Positions 1 through 8,814 of a stretch of 64,000 nt of DNA are shown piece by piece. Source of the stretch: Streptomyces cyaneus (GTDB lineage: Bacteria > Actinomycetota > Actinomycetes > Streptomycetales > Streptomycetaceae). Below the pieces are notes generated by a model. The model was given only the letters and a program-made list of their open reading frames with translations. It made no database searches and had not been told where the DNA came from. The stretch covers positions 1 to 64,000 of the forward strand of contig NZ_RQJW01000003.1 in NCBI RefSeq assembly GCF_004028635.1, in the 5' to 3' direction. Position 1 is the stretch's first letter, and each line of letters starts with the position of its first letter. The position numbers and the translations under genes are program-made.

Positions 1-33
1 TGCATAGAGAACGGCTCCGCTGACGCTCCGCCA

Positions 34-134
34 GATTCCCGCGCAAGCGCGGGAATCGAATTCCGCAAGCGGAATTCTGAGTGCGTGTCAATTCGCGCAA
101 GCGCGAATTGATGGAATCCCGCAAGCGGGATTCC
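34..134. repeat. Telomere-like cluster of four GCAAGC-centred palindromes
   Basis: Four perfect inverted repeats lie almost end to end at 34-57, 58-77, 89-110 and 113-134. Each has arms of 9 to 11 bases around a central AA inside the core GCAAGC. Packed palindromes with GC(A)AGC-type loops are the hallmark of Streptomyces telomeres, where the 3' single strand folds into hairpins that are patched by terminal-protein priming. Bases 1-33 carry no such repeat, so the true end may lie slightly outside the window or the assembled end may be incomplete. The adjoining helicase, tap and tpg genes support the reading. Confidence 0.75.
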
Positions 135-544
135 TGAGGCTGGCAGCAAGGGGTGGGTGCATCACGCGCGGGACTGTGTAGGGCTTGGGATTCCCAGCTG
201 CCACCCCTGTAACGGATGTGACGGACCGTCGGCCTGACGAGGTGCCGGCCTCGTTGTAGTGACGGGTTCCGCTGCGCTCCACCCTGAACCCCTCCCCCAC
301 CGTCTGACTGTCCCCGACGTGTTCACCGATGGCCTGTCAGCATACAGGGCAACCGGTCGTTCGTGGATGGGATTGAGTCAGGTGCCACCCTCGGGCGCAG
401 AAGTTGATGTGCGGGTGATGCATCATGGAGTCATCACTGTGTAGAGTCTGGAATCAGATGCTACACCCCTACCGCCGCGTATCTTGCGCCTGAATTCCAT
501 TTGTTATTACGCGCCGCATTTCCGCGAAAAGGAGAACACGGGGC
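135..544. promoter_or_regulatory. Subterminal non-coding region and helicase leader
   Basis: No convincing gene is present. The stretch holds short imperfect repeats, for example GTGTAG with CTACAC near 440-470, and a relatively AT-rich leader at about 490-530 directly before the helicase. A strong ribosome binding site, AAAAGGAG, lies about 8 bases before the ATG at 545. It may combine telomere-proximal DNA with the helicase promoter. Confidence 0.4.
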
Positions 545-2944
545 ATGGCCGTGAAGCTGCGTGATCACCAGATCGAGGCCGTTGCCGCCATTGTGCGGGG
601 TCTTGATGTTCCGCCGGGCGGTATTCCCTGGAATGGTCTTCGTGGGCAGGTGCACGCGGCGTGTGGCACGGGGAAGACCATCATGGCTGCCGCGTCGGCG
701 AGGCGGCTTGTGCCCAGGGGGCGTGTGCTCGTGCTGGTGCCGACGCTGGATCTGCTGGCGCAGACGGTGAGGGCGTGGCACGAGGCTGGGCACAAGGGGC
801 CGGCGGTTGCGGTGTGTTCGCTCCAGGACGATCCGGAGCTGTGGTCGTTGAAGGTGCGCTCCACGACGAACCCGATCCAGTTGGCGCTGTGGCACGGGCA
901 GGGGCCGGTCACCATCTACGCGACCTACGCCAGCTTGGGTGTCCTGGCGGAAGCGTTCAAGGGCGTCTACGGCCAGAAGTTGGACCCCGTGGACCTGGCG
1001 GTGGTTGATGAGGCGCACCGGACGTCGGGGTCGATGGGTAAGGCGTGGGCGGACATCCACGATCAGAGCGTCATCCCGGCGTACCGGCGGCTGTACCTGA
1101 CGGCGACGCCGCGGATCTGGGAAGAGCGGCTCAGCCGGGAGGTTGCCGAGGGGGTGCGGGATCCGCTGCCGCGGGAGATGGCAGCGTCCATGGACGACGA
1201 GACCGTCTTCGGGCCCGTCCTCTACAAGCTCAGCTTGGCGTCTGCCGTGTCCCGGGGGTTGCTGGCGCGGTATCAGATCATCGTCCTGGAGCTGAAGGAT
1301 CCGGTCGTCACTCCGGAACGGCTGATGGGCGAGGAGCGGCGCAGCGAAGAGGTGCGCGGTCAGCGGCTCGGAGCCTTGCAGGCCGCACTCCTGCACACCA
1401 TGGCGCAGCACAACCTGTCGACGTGCATCACCTTCCACCACCGCACCATCGAGGCGCAGGCGTACGCGGAGGGTCTGGAGCGGGTGGCTGCGAAGCTGCA
1501 CGCTGATCAGCCCGAGACCTACCCCAAGCGCATCTGGGCCGACTGGCTGTGCGGCGAACACGTCCCCGAGCACCGGCAGGAGGTTCTCGGCTCGTTCGGG
1601 ACCACGGCGCAGCGCGCCGTGCTCTCCAACTGCCGTGTCCTGGGCGAGGGCGTCGACATCCGCGCGGTGGACTCCGTGGCCCTGCTGGACCCCAAGGGAG
1701 CGCCGCACGACATCGTCCAGGCCATCGGCCGGGCACTCCGGCAGAAGCCGGGACAGGGCAAACTCGCCTCCTTGATCGTGCCTGTCTTCCTCCAGCCCGG
1801 AGAAATGCCCGAGGATATGTTCACCTCGGGGTCGTATCGCCCGTTGGTGAAAGTCTTGGAAGGCCTGCGCGCTCACGATGAGGAAGCCGTCGAGCTGCTC
1901 GCCATTCCCCAGGAGCCTCAGAAGGATGTCGCCCAACCGTCCGTGAACATCGGCACGCCGCCCGAGGAAGGCGAAGCCGAATCACGGTTGCTGCTCCGTT
2001 TCGCCGCCCCGCGCGACCCGGTGATGGTCGCGGACTGGGTCAGCTTCAACGTGATCGACACCGAACGCCAGGACTGGGCCCGCGGCTGGGCAAAACTGAA
2101 GACATACGTCGAACGGGTCGGGAACGCCCGCGTGCCCTACGGACACCGCGAAGGCGCCACACCACTAGGACAATGGGTCGCAGAACAACGACGCGCCTAC
2201 ACAGCCGGACAGATGACCGGCCAACGCGCACGGCGACTCGAACAACTCGGCATGGTCTGGTCCCTGGCAGATGAGCGCTTCCAGGAGAACCTGGAGGCCG
2301 CCAAGGCCTACTACGACCAGCACTGGACACTCTGCGCACCGAGGTCGGCGACCATGCTGGACAGGCCGTTGGGGATGTGGCTCGCGAATTTGCGGCGACC
2401 CGGCGCCCTCGACGGACACCCCGACTGGAAGACCGCGCTGGAAGCCGTGGACGAGGACTGGAACCCGGACTGGCCGCCGGACTGGCAACGCCACTACGCC
2501 GCACTCCGCGAACTCGTACGCGACGAAGACAGCCAGGCCAGTGAGACCGACGTCCTGCCCGGCCTCACCGTCCACGGCATGGACATCGGGAAGTGGCTGG
2601 CCCGACAGCGCAAGCCCGAGGTCTGGCAGGCCCTTCACGACGGGCAGCGCGAACGCCTGGAGCGGCTCGGCATCACGCCGCTGGCCCCGGAGCCGGAGAC
2701 GTCCGCGAAGCCGCCCACGACGCCCATGAGCGCCTTCGAGAAAGGCCTGGCGGCCCTGACGCAGTACAAGACCCGCGAGGGGCACGTGACCGTCCCACGG
2801 GGGCACGTAGAGCGGCTAGAGGACGGCACAGAGGTCAAGCTCGGAGTCTGGACCATGAACCAGAAATCCCGCCGCGCCAAGCTCACCTCCGACAAGCTCG
2901 CTGCGTTGGCCGCGCTGGGACTGAAATGGGCGGCGGAAGGTTAA
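545..2944 (+). CDS. Telomere-linked DEAD/DEAH helicase with helicase-associated repeats (TtrA-like)
   Basis: A 799-residue superfamily 2 helicase. Walker A (ACGTGKT) is near residue 40, the DEAH box (VVDEAH) near 155, and the helicase C-terminal lobe carries QAIGRALRQ near residue 393. The last 300 residues hold about four helicase-associated repeats built on LG-x-W and LE-x-LG-x-x-W motifs, as in PF03457. Helicases of this architecture sit beside the telomeres of Streptomyces linear plasmids and chromosomes; TtrA has been linked to conjugal transfer of linear replicons. The exact role here is inferred from position. The ATG start is set by the AAAAGGAG site. The stop overlaps an AAGGAGG-like sequence leading into the tap region. 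Confidence 0.85.
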   Translation: MAVKLRDHQIEAVAAIVRGLDVPPGGIPWNGLRGQVHAACGTGKTIMAAASARRLVPRGRVLVLVPTLDLLAQTVRAWHEAGHKGPAVAVCSLQDDPELWSLKVRSTTNPIQLALWHGQGPVTIYATYASLGVLAEAFKGVYGQKLDPVDLAVVDEAHRTSGSMGKAWADIHDQSVIPAYRRLYLTATPRIWEERLSREVAEGVRDPLPREMAASMDDETVFGPVLYKLSLASAVSRGLLARYQIIVLELKDPVVTPERLMGEERRSEEVRGQRLGALQAALLHTMAQHNLSTCITFHHRTIEAQAYAEGLERVAAKLHADQPETYPKRIWADWLCGEHVPEHRQEVLGSFGTTAQRAVLSNCRVLGEGVDIRAVDSVALLDPKGAPHDIVQAIGRALRQKPGQGKLASLIVPVFLQPGEMPEDMFTSGSYRPLVKVLEGLRAHDEEAVELLAIPQEPQKDVAQPSVNIGTPPEEGEAESRLLLRFAAPRDPVMVADWVSFNVIDTERQDWARGWAKLKTYVERVGNARVPYGHREGATPLGQWVAEQRRAYTAGQMTGQRARRLEQLGMVWSLADERFQENLEAAKAYYDQHWTLCAPRSATMLDRPLGMWLANLRRPGALDGHPDWKTALEAVDEDWNPDWPPDWQRHYAALRELVRDEDSQASETDVLPGLTVHGMDIGKWLARQRKPEVWQALHDGQRERLERLGITPLAPEPETSAKPPTTPMSAFEKGLAALTQYKTREGHVTVPRGHVERLEDGTEVKLGVWTMNQKSRRAKLTSDKLAALAALGLKWAAEG

Positions 2945-3001
2945 GGAGGGGGGTAAGTTGGTGGGTAAGTTTGGTTGGCTCTCGAGTAAAGGGTGCGGGG
3001 C

Positions 3002-5101
3002 ATGCCATCTGAGGAAGAGCTGTTCGCGTCTGTCGACGCTCTACTGAATGAGGAGCCGCACCTGCCGCCTCCGGCGGAGCGGGCCCGGCTGCGTGAGGCT
3101 GCCGGCATCACCCAGGCCCGCCTCGCCACCGCGCTGAAGACGACGACCCAGTCCGTGAAGAACTGGGAGAACGGCCGCAGCGAGCCGAAGTCGCCGCGCC
3201 TGGATGCCTACCAGCGGCTGCTGAACGGGTGGGCGGCAAAGTATCCGGCCCCCGGTGCCGTGTCGGCTGCCGCGACGGTGCCCGCAGCGCCTGCCGCACC
3301 GGCCGCGTCCGAGGTGGAGACGGCAGACGCCCCGCAGCCTGTCGACGTTCCAGGTGCGGGGCTGGCGCGTCCCGCCACCCGGTCCGGCGCGACGTCGCGG
3401 CGCCCGGCCCCTCAAAAGGCTGCGAGGCCGGTAGCCGATCCGCGGTTCCCGCACGGCCCGCTCGCGGTGCTGGACGGTGACGGCTGCGCGTACGGCGTGG
3501 ACGGCATCGTGCTCGACTGCCCGGCGACAAGCGTGGTGGAGCTGGTGGAGTGGACGCTGCGCGAGTCCGGCCTCGGTGCGCCGCGTCTGCACCGCAACGG
3601 CAAGGACAGCGACCCGCTGATCGTGCTCACCGCCGCGGCCGCCGTGAAGCTCGGACTGCCCGAGCGCCTGGAGGGCCATGAGCAGCGCCGCTCACTGCGC
3701 CTTGCGGAGGACCATCCGGTGGTCAAGCAGGTGGTGAAGGCGAAATGGCGGCTCACCCAGCGCGGGTTCGGCCCGTGGGCAAGGATCTACCGCAAGGTAC
3801 AGGGGCGCGAGCGGCAGTGCGTGCAACTGGCGATCCTGTCGTGGGACGCCCTCGACGAGCGGTCCTGGCCCGGCGTAACGGAGATGGAGCCGACCGACAT
3901 CGCCCGCGTCCTCGGTGTCTATGCCCAGCGGGTCATCACGCCGCGCGGCTCGACGGCCGTGTCCGGGCTGGAACTGATGACCGCGCTGCGTCCGCCCACC
4001 CGCGCGGTGCAGGACCCGCAGACGGGAAACTGGGTGCCCGGCCACAACCCCGGCTCACTGGGCACGGAGCCGATGGACCCGGCCCCGCCCGAGGCCACCG
4101 CCGAGCACCCCGTCGTCGTCGACAGCGGCTGGAGCGGCGGGTTCCTGAACGAGGAGGCGTACCAGTGGGTGCGCGACGTCAGCCTGCTCACCGATGAGGA
4201 GTGCACGCTGCCGTACGCGGTCGGCCTGGACCTCAACACCGCCTTCCTCGCCGCCGCGGCCCGCCTGGTCGTCGGCCTCTCCGCCCCGGACCACTTCCGT
4301 GCCCCGACGTTCAACCCGAAGATCCCCGGCTCCTGGCTCGTCGACCTGTCCCACGTCGAGGTGGACCCGCGTCTGCCCAGCCCGTTCACGCCGACCGGCG
4401 AGCGGCCGACGGGACCGGCCTGGTACCAGACACACACCGTCGCCTACGCCCAGGAACTCGGCCACAACGTCGCTCCGATCGAGGCGTACCTGCGCCGGGA
4501 GACCGGCGCCTACCTGGACCCGTGGCACGACCGGTTGAAGAACGCCTACGTCGACACCCTCGCCGACCTCGGCGTCACCAAGGACCTGACCGACGCGGAG
4601 TTCCTGGCGGCGATGGAGCGGCACAAGGACGTGGACCCGGCGATGGCGGCCGTGCTCGCGGCCATCAAGGCGACCGTGAAGGGCGGTATCGGCAAGCTGC
4701 GCGAGCGCCCCCAGGGCAGGAAGTACCAGGAGGGCGAGCGGTGGCCGGCCCTCCAGCGGCCGACCTGGCGCCCCGACATCCGCGCCGCCGTCATCAGCAA
4801 GGCCCGCATCAACATGCACCGCAAACTGCGCAACATGGCCACCATGACGGGCCTGTACCCGCTCGCCGTACTCTCCGACTGCGTCGTCTACCCCTCACCA
4901 GGCGACTCGCCGCTGGACTTCCTCCCGTACGCCGCCTCCGGCAAGCCGCAGCCCGGCGGGTTCCGCCTCGGACCCACCCCGGGCCTGGCCAAACTGGAGG
5001 GCGTCCAGTCGATGCTGTGGGCGGTCGACCTCATGGAACAGGGCCACAACCCCGCCCGCCACATCAAGGGCGGCGACGCCGTCCTCGACGAAGGAGAGTA
5101 G
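3002..5101 (+). CDS. tap: Telomere-associated protein Tap
   Basis: A 699-residue protein of the size of Streptomyces Tap, which binds the telomere 3' overhang and recruits the terminal protein for end patching. Residues 35-75 form an XRE-type helix-turn-helix with the motif SVKNWENGR, the standard Tap N-terminus. The remaining 600 residues match Tap in layout. ATG 3002 is preferred over GTG 2993 because AAAGGG at 2988-2993 is a good ribosome binding site for the ATG and would overlap the GTG. The gene is followed at 3 bases by tpg, the conserved tap-tpg operon. It is intact, so this replicon can encode its own end-replication pair. Confidence 0.92.
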   Translation: MPSEEELFASVDALLNEEPHLPPPAERARLREAAGITQARLATALKTTTQSVKNWENGRSEPKSPRLDAYQRLLNGWAAKYPAPGAVSAAATVPAAPAAPAASEVETADAPQPVDVPGAGLARPATRSGATSRRPAPQKAARPVADPRFPHGPLAVLDGDGCAYGVDGIVLDCPATSVVELVEWTLRESGLGAPRLHRNGKDSDPLIVLTAAAAVKLGLPERLEGHEQRRSLRLAEDHPVVKQVVKAKWRLTQRGFGPWARIYRKVQGRERQCVQLAILSWDALDERSWPGVTEMEPTDIARVLGVYAQRVITPRGSTAVSGLELMTALRPPTRAVQDPQTGNWVPGHNPGSLGTEPMDPAPPEATAEHPVVVDSGWSGGFLNEEAYQWVRDVSLLTDEECTLPYAVGLDLNTAFLAAAARLVVGLSAPDHFRAPTFNPKIPGSWLVDLSHVEVDPRLPSPFTPTGERPTGPAWYQTHTVAYAQELGHNVAPIEAYLRRETGAYLDPWHDRLKNAYVDTLADLGVTKDLTDAEFLAAMERHKDVDPAMAAVLAAIKATVKGGIGKLRERPQGRKYQEGERWPALQRPTWRPDIRAAVISKARINMHRKLRNMATMTGLYPLAVLSDCVVYPSPGDSPLDFLPYAASGKPQPGGFRLGPTPGLAKLEGVQSMLWAVDLMEQGHNPARHIKGGDAVLDEGE

Positions 5102-5104
5102 GCC

Positions 5105-5665
5105 GTGGCCGGAGAGATCGACGACGCGATCGAGCGGGCCGACCGGGAAGCCTTCACCCGCCAGCCGCCCAAGACACTCAAAGGGCAGATCGGCTACCTG
5201 ATCCGGCAGTTGGGCAGCGCGAAGGCCGTCGCACGCGAGATCGGCGTCACCGCCGACTCCGTCAACCGCTACCGGCGCGGCGCCCGCAAACACGCCCGCC
5301 CCGACGTCGCCACGAAGATCAATGACGCCGTACGGCAGCGCTGGCAGCCCCAGGTGCGCAAACGCCGGCAGCAGCAGGCCGCCACCGCGACCGGGATCAC
5401 CGTGGAGACCAGGGCCCGCTTCGGGTATACCGCACCGATCGGCACCACCGACGACGGACGCTTCCGCCGCCTCACCGTCCACCTCCCCCCGGCCTACGCA
5501 CAACGCCTCTTCGACGCCCGCAACACAGGCGCCAGCGACCAGCAGATGCGCCAGATCATCGCCGAAGGACTCAAAGAGATCTACTTCCAAGACAGCGGAG
5601 CCCGCGCTCTGGGCCTCTCCGACGTCACCCTCAACGACATCGACTACCTCGACCTCGACTACTGA
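5105..5665 (+). CDS. tpg: Telomere terminal protein Tpg
   Basis: A 186-residue protein of the Tpg family, which becomes covalently linked to the 5' ends of linear Streptomyces DNA and primes end patching. The N-terminal half has a helix-turn-helix (AREIGVTADSVNRYRRG, residues about 42-58). The basic stretch RQRWQPQVRKRRQQQ follows, then the conserved ETRARFGY segment and the C-terminal DIDYLDLDY. The GTG start sits 3 bases after the tap stop, behind AGGAG inside the tap end, so translation is probably coupled. A diverged paralogue is at 8815-9372. Confidence 0.93.
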   Translation: MAGEIDDAIERADREAFTRQPPKTLKGQIGYLIRQLGSAKAVAREIGVTADSVNRYRRGARKHARPDVATKINDAVRQRWQPQVRKRRQQQAATATGITVETRARFGYTAPIGTTDDGRFRRLTVHLPPAYAQRLFDARNTGASDQQMRQIIAEGLKEIYFQDSGARALGLSDVTLNDIDYLDLDY

Positions 5666-5765
5666 TCCTGCCTCGGTGCAGCTTCCGGCGTGGGGTGTGG
5701 AACTCCGCGTAATTTCCCTTATACAAGGCTGCTTCCGGAGCGGCCCAGGGAAGGGAATTCACTCG

Positions 5766-6104
5766 ATGGCTGTCACCGTCCCCACCGCCGACGACGTCCA
5801 GGCGCTGCACGACTTCATCCTTCAGCGCGCCGACGAGGAGCACGCGGCCACCACGGACGACGACACCATGGAACCCGACGCCATGGCCCGCTTCTGGCGC
5901 ATCTCGAACTCCAACAAGTACGCGATCACGGCCACCGCAGAGGGCCTCGTGGAACTCCTGAGCAGAGGCGACACCGAGCAGGCCGCGCGCGCCTGGCACC
6001 TCCTGACCGGTGCGGGCGAGCAATGGAAGGACCATCCCGCCTTCCTCCCCGTCTGGGAGAACGCTCAGCTCGCGCGGGTCCGTCAGATGATCGCGGGGGG
6101 CTGA
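5766..6104 (+). CDS. Small hypothetical protein before the recombinase
   Basis: A 112-residue acidic, probably cytoplasmic protein without a recognised domain, signal peptide or membrane segment. The ATG at 5766 follows GGGAAGGGA at good spacing. Its TGA lies 4 bases before the GTG of the recombinase, so the two are very likely one operon. It could be a recombination directionality or accessory factor, but only the position suggests that. Confidence 0.65.
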   Translation: MAVTVPTADDVQALHDFILQRADEEHAATTDDDTMEPDAMARFWRISNSNKYAITATAEGLVELLSRGDTEQAARAWHLLTGAGEQWKDHPAFLPVWENAQLARVRQMIAGG

Positions 6105-6108
6105 TGCC

Positions 6109-7272
6109 GTGGACGACGAGACGGAGGTCGTCGACGCCGAGCTGGTCGACGGGGAGGGGCGGCTGCCCGTTCCCGCGCAGGGGCCGGCGCCCCGGGCGTT
6201 GGTGGACCGGCACACGCTGATGCGCCCCAGCGCGCCGGTCCCGACGGCGGCGGACCTGCCGATGTACAGCGAGGCCGACTTCCGGATCTCCCAGGAGACC
6301 GCCGACCTGATCGACGGAGCGCCGCCTGCCAACACCTCACGCACCTACGGCTCCGCCCTCGGCCAGTTCAAAGCCTGGTGCGCCGAGCGCGGCCGGGTGC
6401 CGATGCCGGCCACCACGGCAACGTTCGTGGGGTACGTCGGGCACCCGGTGCAGCGGGACATGGCGCCCTCATCCATCCAGGTCCACATGTCGGCGATCCG
6501 CTCGGCCCACCCGGACGGACAGCAGCCCGGCACGAAGGAGGCCCGGCAGATCCTGCGCAAGCGCGCCCAGGAGTGGGCCCGGAGCCGCACGTCCCGCAAG
6601 GCCCCGCCGATCCGTACGCCCGCCCTCGCCGCCATGGTGGCCACGTGCACGGCGACGAGTGACCGGGAGCGGCCCAAGGCCGTGCGGGACGCGGCCCTGC
6701 TCACGCTGGGCTGGGGGATGCTGGCCCGCCGCAGCGAGCTGGCGAACCTCCTGATCGAGCAACTGGTCGTGGAGGACGACGGCGTGACCGTGCTGGTGGC
6801 CTTCTCCAAGACTGACCAGGCCGCCAGGGGCGAGCAGACCTTCGTGCCGGCCGACCCGGACGAGCCGGCCGTGTGCCCCGTGGCACGGGTACGCGCATGG
6901 CTGGAGGAACTGCGCTGCCATGGGATTACGTCCGGTCCGCTGTTCCGGCAGATCACTCGGGGTGGCAGCATCCGCCCGCGCTCTGGGCCGCGCGGCGACT
7001 TCCTCAGCCCCGACGCCGTCGGGGACATCATCAAGGGCCGCGCTCGGCTCGCCGGAGTCACGGCGCCCGACGGCCGCACGGCGACCGCGCACGGCGTGCG
7101 CCGCGGCCCGGCACAGGAGATCTCCGAAGCGGGCGGCGACCCGACCGCACAGGGCCGGTGGAAGCCCGGCTCCCCCACCGTCCGCAAGCACTACATCGAG
7201 CCCGCCCAGGGCAAGGCGAACAACCCGCTGCACGCCGCCCGGGCCAAGGCCCGGGAGCAGGCGAGCGCCTGA
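6109..7272 (+). CDS. Tyrosine site-specific recombinase
   Basis: A 387-residue tyrosine recombinase. An N-terminal SAM-like core-binding domain is at about residues 60-160 (TSRTYGSALGQFKAWC). The catalytic domain has the first Arg at 207/208 (LARRSELANL), H-x-x-R at 328-331 (AHGVRRG) and the nucleophile Tyr362 in RKHYIEP, so the catalytic set looks complete. It may resolve or integrate the replicon, or be cargo; no att site was identified. It starts with GTG 4 bases after the upstream small gene, with a GGGGGG run as ribosome binding site. A strong hairpin at 7306-7342 follows. Confidence 0.85.
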   Translation: MDDETEVVDAELVDGEGRLPVPAQGPAPRALVDRHTLMRPSAPVPTAADLPMYSEADFRISQETADLIDGAPPANTSRTYGSALGQFKAWCAERGRVPMPATTATFVGYVGHPVQRDMAPSSIQVHMSAIRSAHPDGQQPGTKEARQILRKRAQEWARSRTSRKAPPIRTPALAAMVATCTATSDRERPKAVRDAALLTLGWGMLARRSELANLLIEQLVVEDDGVTVLVAFSKTDQAARGEQTFVPADPDEPAVCPVARVRAWLEELRCHGITSGPLFRQITRGGSIRPRSGPRGDFLSPDAVGDIIKGRARLAGVTAPDGRTATAHGVRRGPAQEISEAGGDPTAQGRWKPGSPTVRKHYIEPAQGKANNPLHAARAKAREQASA

Positions 7273-7305
7273 CCTCCCATTTTGGCCCTGGATTCAGACA
7301 TGCAC

Positions 7306-7342
7306 GTGTGAGGGCCCGGAGCGATGCTCCGGGCCCTCACAC
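7306..7342 (+). terminator. 17-bp perfect hairpin after the recombinase
   Basis: A perfect 17-bp stem around the loop GAT, 33 bases after the recombinase stop. There is no U tract, as is usual for Streptomyces terminators. It probably ends the 5766-7272 operon. Confidence 0.75.
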
Positions 7343-7734
7343 GGTGAGACCACAGGGGAGGGGGACGAGGAGGCACAACCTCGTCTGTTCCCCTCCGCCA
7401 TCCGTCAGCCGAAACCTATATCGGGGACGACGAACCGTCGGACTACGTGAACCGTGGTGACACTGAGTCAGCCGCAGTCAGGAGAACGGGAGTAGGTACA
7501 CCACCCGGCCAGCCCTCAACATCAGCTGCTCTAGTTCCAAGGTAGACGGACCGGCCGGAGAAGCGCCAGTGTCTTATCGCCTGACAACCCGGCAGACCCC
7601 CACCCTTGCACCCTATGTGACACGGTCTCACCCAGTGAGAGGGGTACCTTTGTGCCGGATAACCCCTACCTTAGAAGCCGGAACTACGTAACTATGAATT
7701 ACTGATATCTACTGACTCTACGAGGGGTGCCCCG
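7343..7734. promoter_or_regulatory. Non-coding region with an AT-rich patch; possible origin or promoter
   Basis: A 390-base stretch without a gene. At 7350-7405 there is an imperfect inverted repeat built on GGGGAGGGGGACGAGG and its partner. Bases 7681-7720 are only about one third G+C, unusual in this DNA, and hold TACGTA, GATATC and ACTGA repeated about 10 bases apart. This could be a strong promoter, an autoregulatory site or the opening region of an origin for the protein starting at 7735. No iteron array was seen. Confidence 0.4.
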
Positions 7735-8613
7735 GTGCAAGCGGAAAATCCGACGGCCCAGACGAAGCGCTCCCCGTCGAACGGAGCACTGCAGGCGGCG
7801 GAGAACGCCGCCCGCTACGGACGGAACAAGGCCCAGCTGCGCTACAGCTTCGTCCAGCGCAGTCACCCCGACGATCCGCCCCCTCCGCTGGCGCGCATGC
7901 TGCGGGGCGGCCGGGGCGGCCAGGTGCGGCTGAAGCTGTACCTGAGCTACCTCTGGATGCAGAGGGAAGACACGGCCCAGGGCCTTACCTTTGCGAACCG
8001 GGCCTGGGCGACCTTGCTTGACCTTCGCGATCCGGCGACGGCCGGGGCCCGGCGGATTGGTGACGCACAAGCATGGCTGGAGGAGAACCAGTTCATCGAG
8101 ATCGTCTCTCAGATGGGGCGCCCCAACCAGGTCCTCGTTCTGGATGAGAGCGGCACCGGTCAGGCCTACGTGGCCCCCGGGGCCGCAGCCCGCAAAGAGG
8201 CTAAGTCTGTTTTCGGGGCGATCGTCCACCGCTACGTCCAGATCCCACGGGCCTTTTGGACTAGCGGGTACCTCACCGTGCTGTCCGGTGCTGGCGTCGC
8301 GATGTTCCTCGCGTTGCTGTGTGAACGCGGGCCAGCCTCGAGCGATGAGGCCTTGTGGTTCAGCCCCAAGGACGCAGAACGCCGCTTCGGGCTCAGCGAG
8401 GACACCCGCAGCAAGGGCCTCCGGGAGCTCGCGGAGGTCGGACTCGTGCGCACGAAGCGACGCCCCATCAACCCCACCGACTTCGAGGTCGTCCACGTGC
8501 GCAATGTCCACTACCTCGATCTAGACCGCCTCAACGAGACGGCGGGCATCAAGGCCGCGCCGCGGCGTGTGGTGCGTGTGTCGAAGAAGCGCACGGCAAA
8601 GGAAGCTCCGTAG
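7735..8613 (+). CDS. Winged-helix protein, candidate replication initiator or regulator
   Basis: A 292-residue basic protein of no family I can name with certainty. The middle and C-terminal parts suggest winged-helix modules; GLSEDTRSKGLRELAEVGLV (about residues 219-238) is a typical recognition-helix region. The N-terminal part has a helical segment containing LYLSYLWMQ. The GTG start follows GAGGGG at 7 bases. The AT-rich patch just upstream and the location between two terminal-protein genes make a plasmid Rep-like role plausible, but a transcription regulator is equally compatible. No homologue was checked. Confidence 0.6.
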   Translation: MQAENPTAQTKRSPSNGALQAAENAARYGRNKAQLRYSFVQRSHPDDPPPPLARMLRGGRGGQVRLKLYLSYLWMQREDTAQGLTFANRAWATLLDLRDPATAGARRIGDAQAWLEENQFIEIVSQMGRPNQVLVLDESGTGQAYVAPGAAARKEAKSVFGAIVHRYVQIPRAFWTSGYLTVLSGAGVAMFLALLCERGPASSDEALWFSPKDAERRFGLSEDTRSKGLRELAEVGLVRTKRRPINPTDFEVVHVRNVHYLDLDRLNETAGIKAAPRRVVRVSKKRTAKEAP

Positions 8614-8814
8614 CCGACCTCCCGTCAGCAAATCCGGCCGCCCCCTCGGCCTTCTCCTCACCGAGAACGCCTCGCCGTGCCCGGGTGTCGTAGCCGACGG
8701 CAGCCGGCGCTGTCACGAAGACACCGAAACCGGCGGGCAGGAGTCCCGGGTGTGCGAGACCTGACACCACGGGCCGTGGGGAGGAGCCCCGCAGGCCGAT
8801 CAAGGGAGATGGAC

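Noticed and set aside
34..134. Palindromes considered as an ordinary terminator array
   Set aside because: Four equal GCAAGC-centred palindromes at the window edge next to tap-tpg fit a telomere better than stacked terminators.
461..1936. Long open frame on the minus strand opposite the helicase
   Set aside because: It is antisense to a clearly homologous helicase and shows the low-complexity Arg/Pro pattern of GC-rich shadow frames.
4201..5325. Long plus-strand frame overlapping tap and tpg
   Set aside because: Arg/Pro/Gly-rich translation without any motif; tap and tpg are both well supported in other frames.
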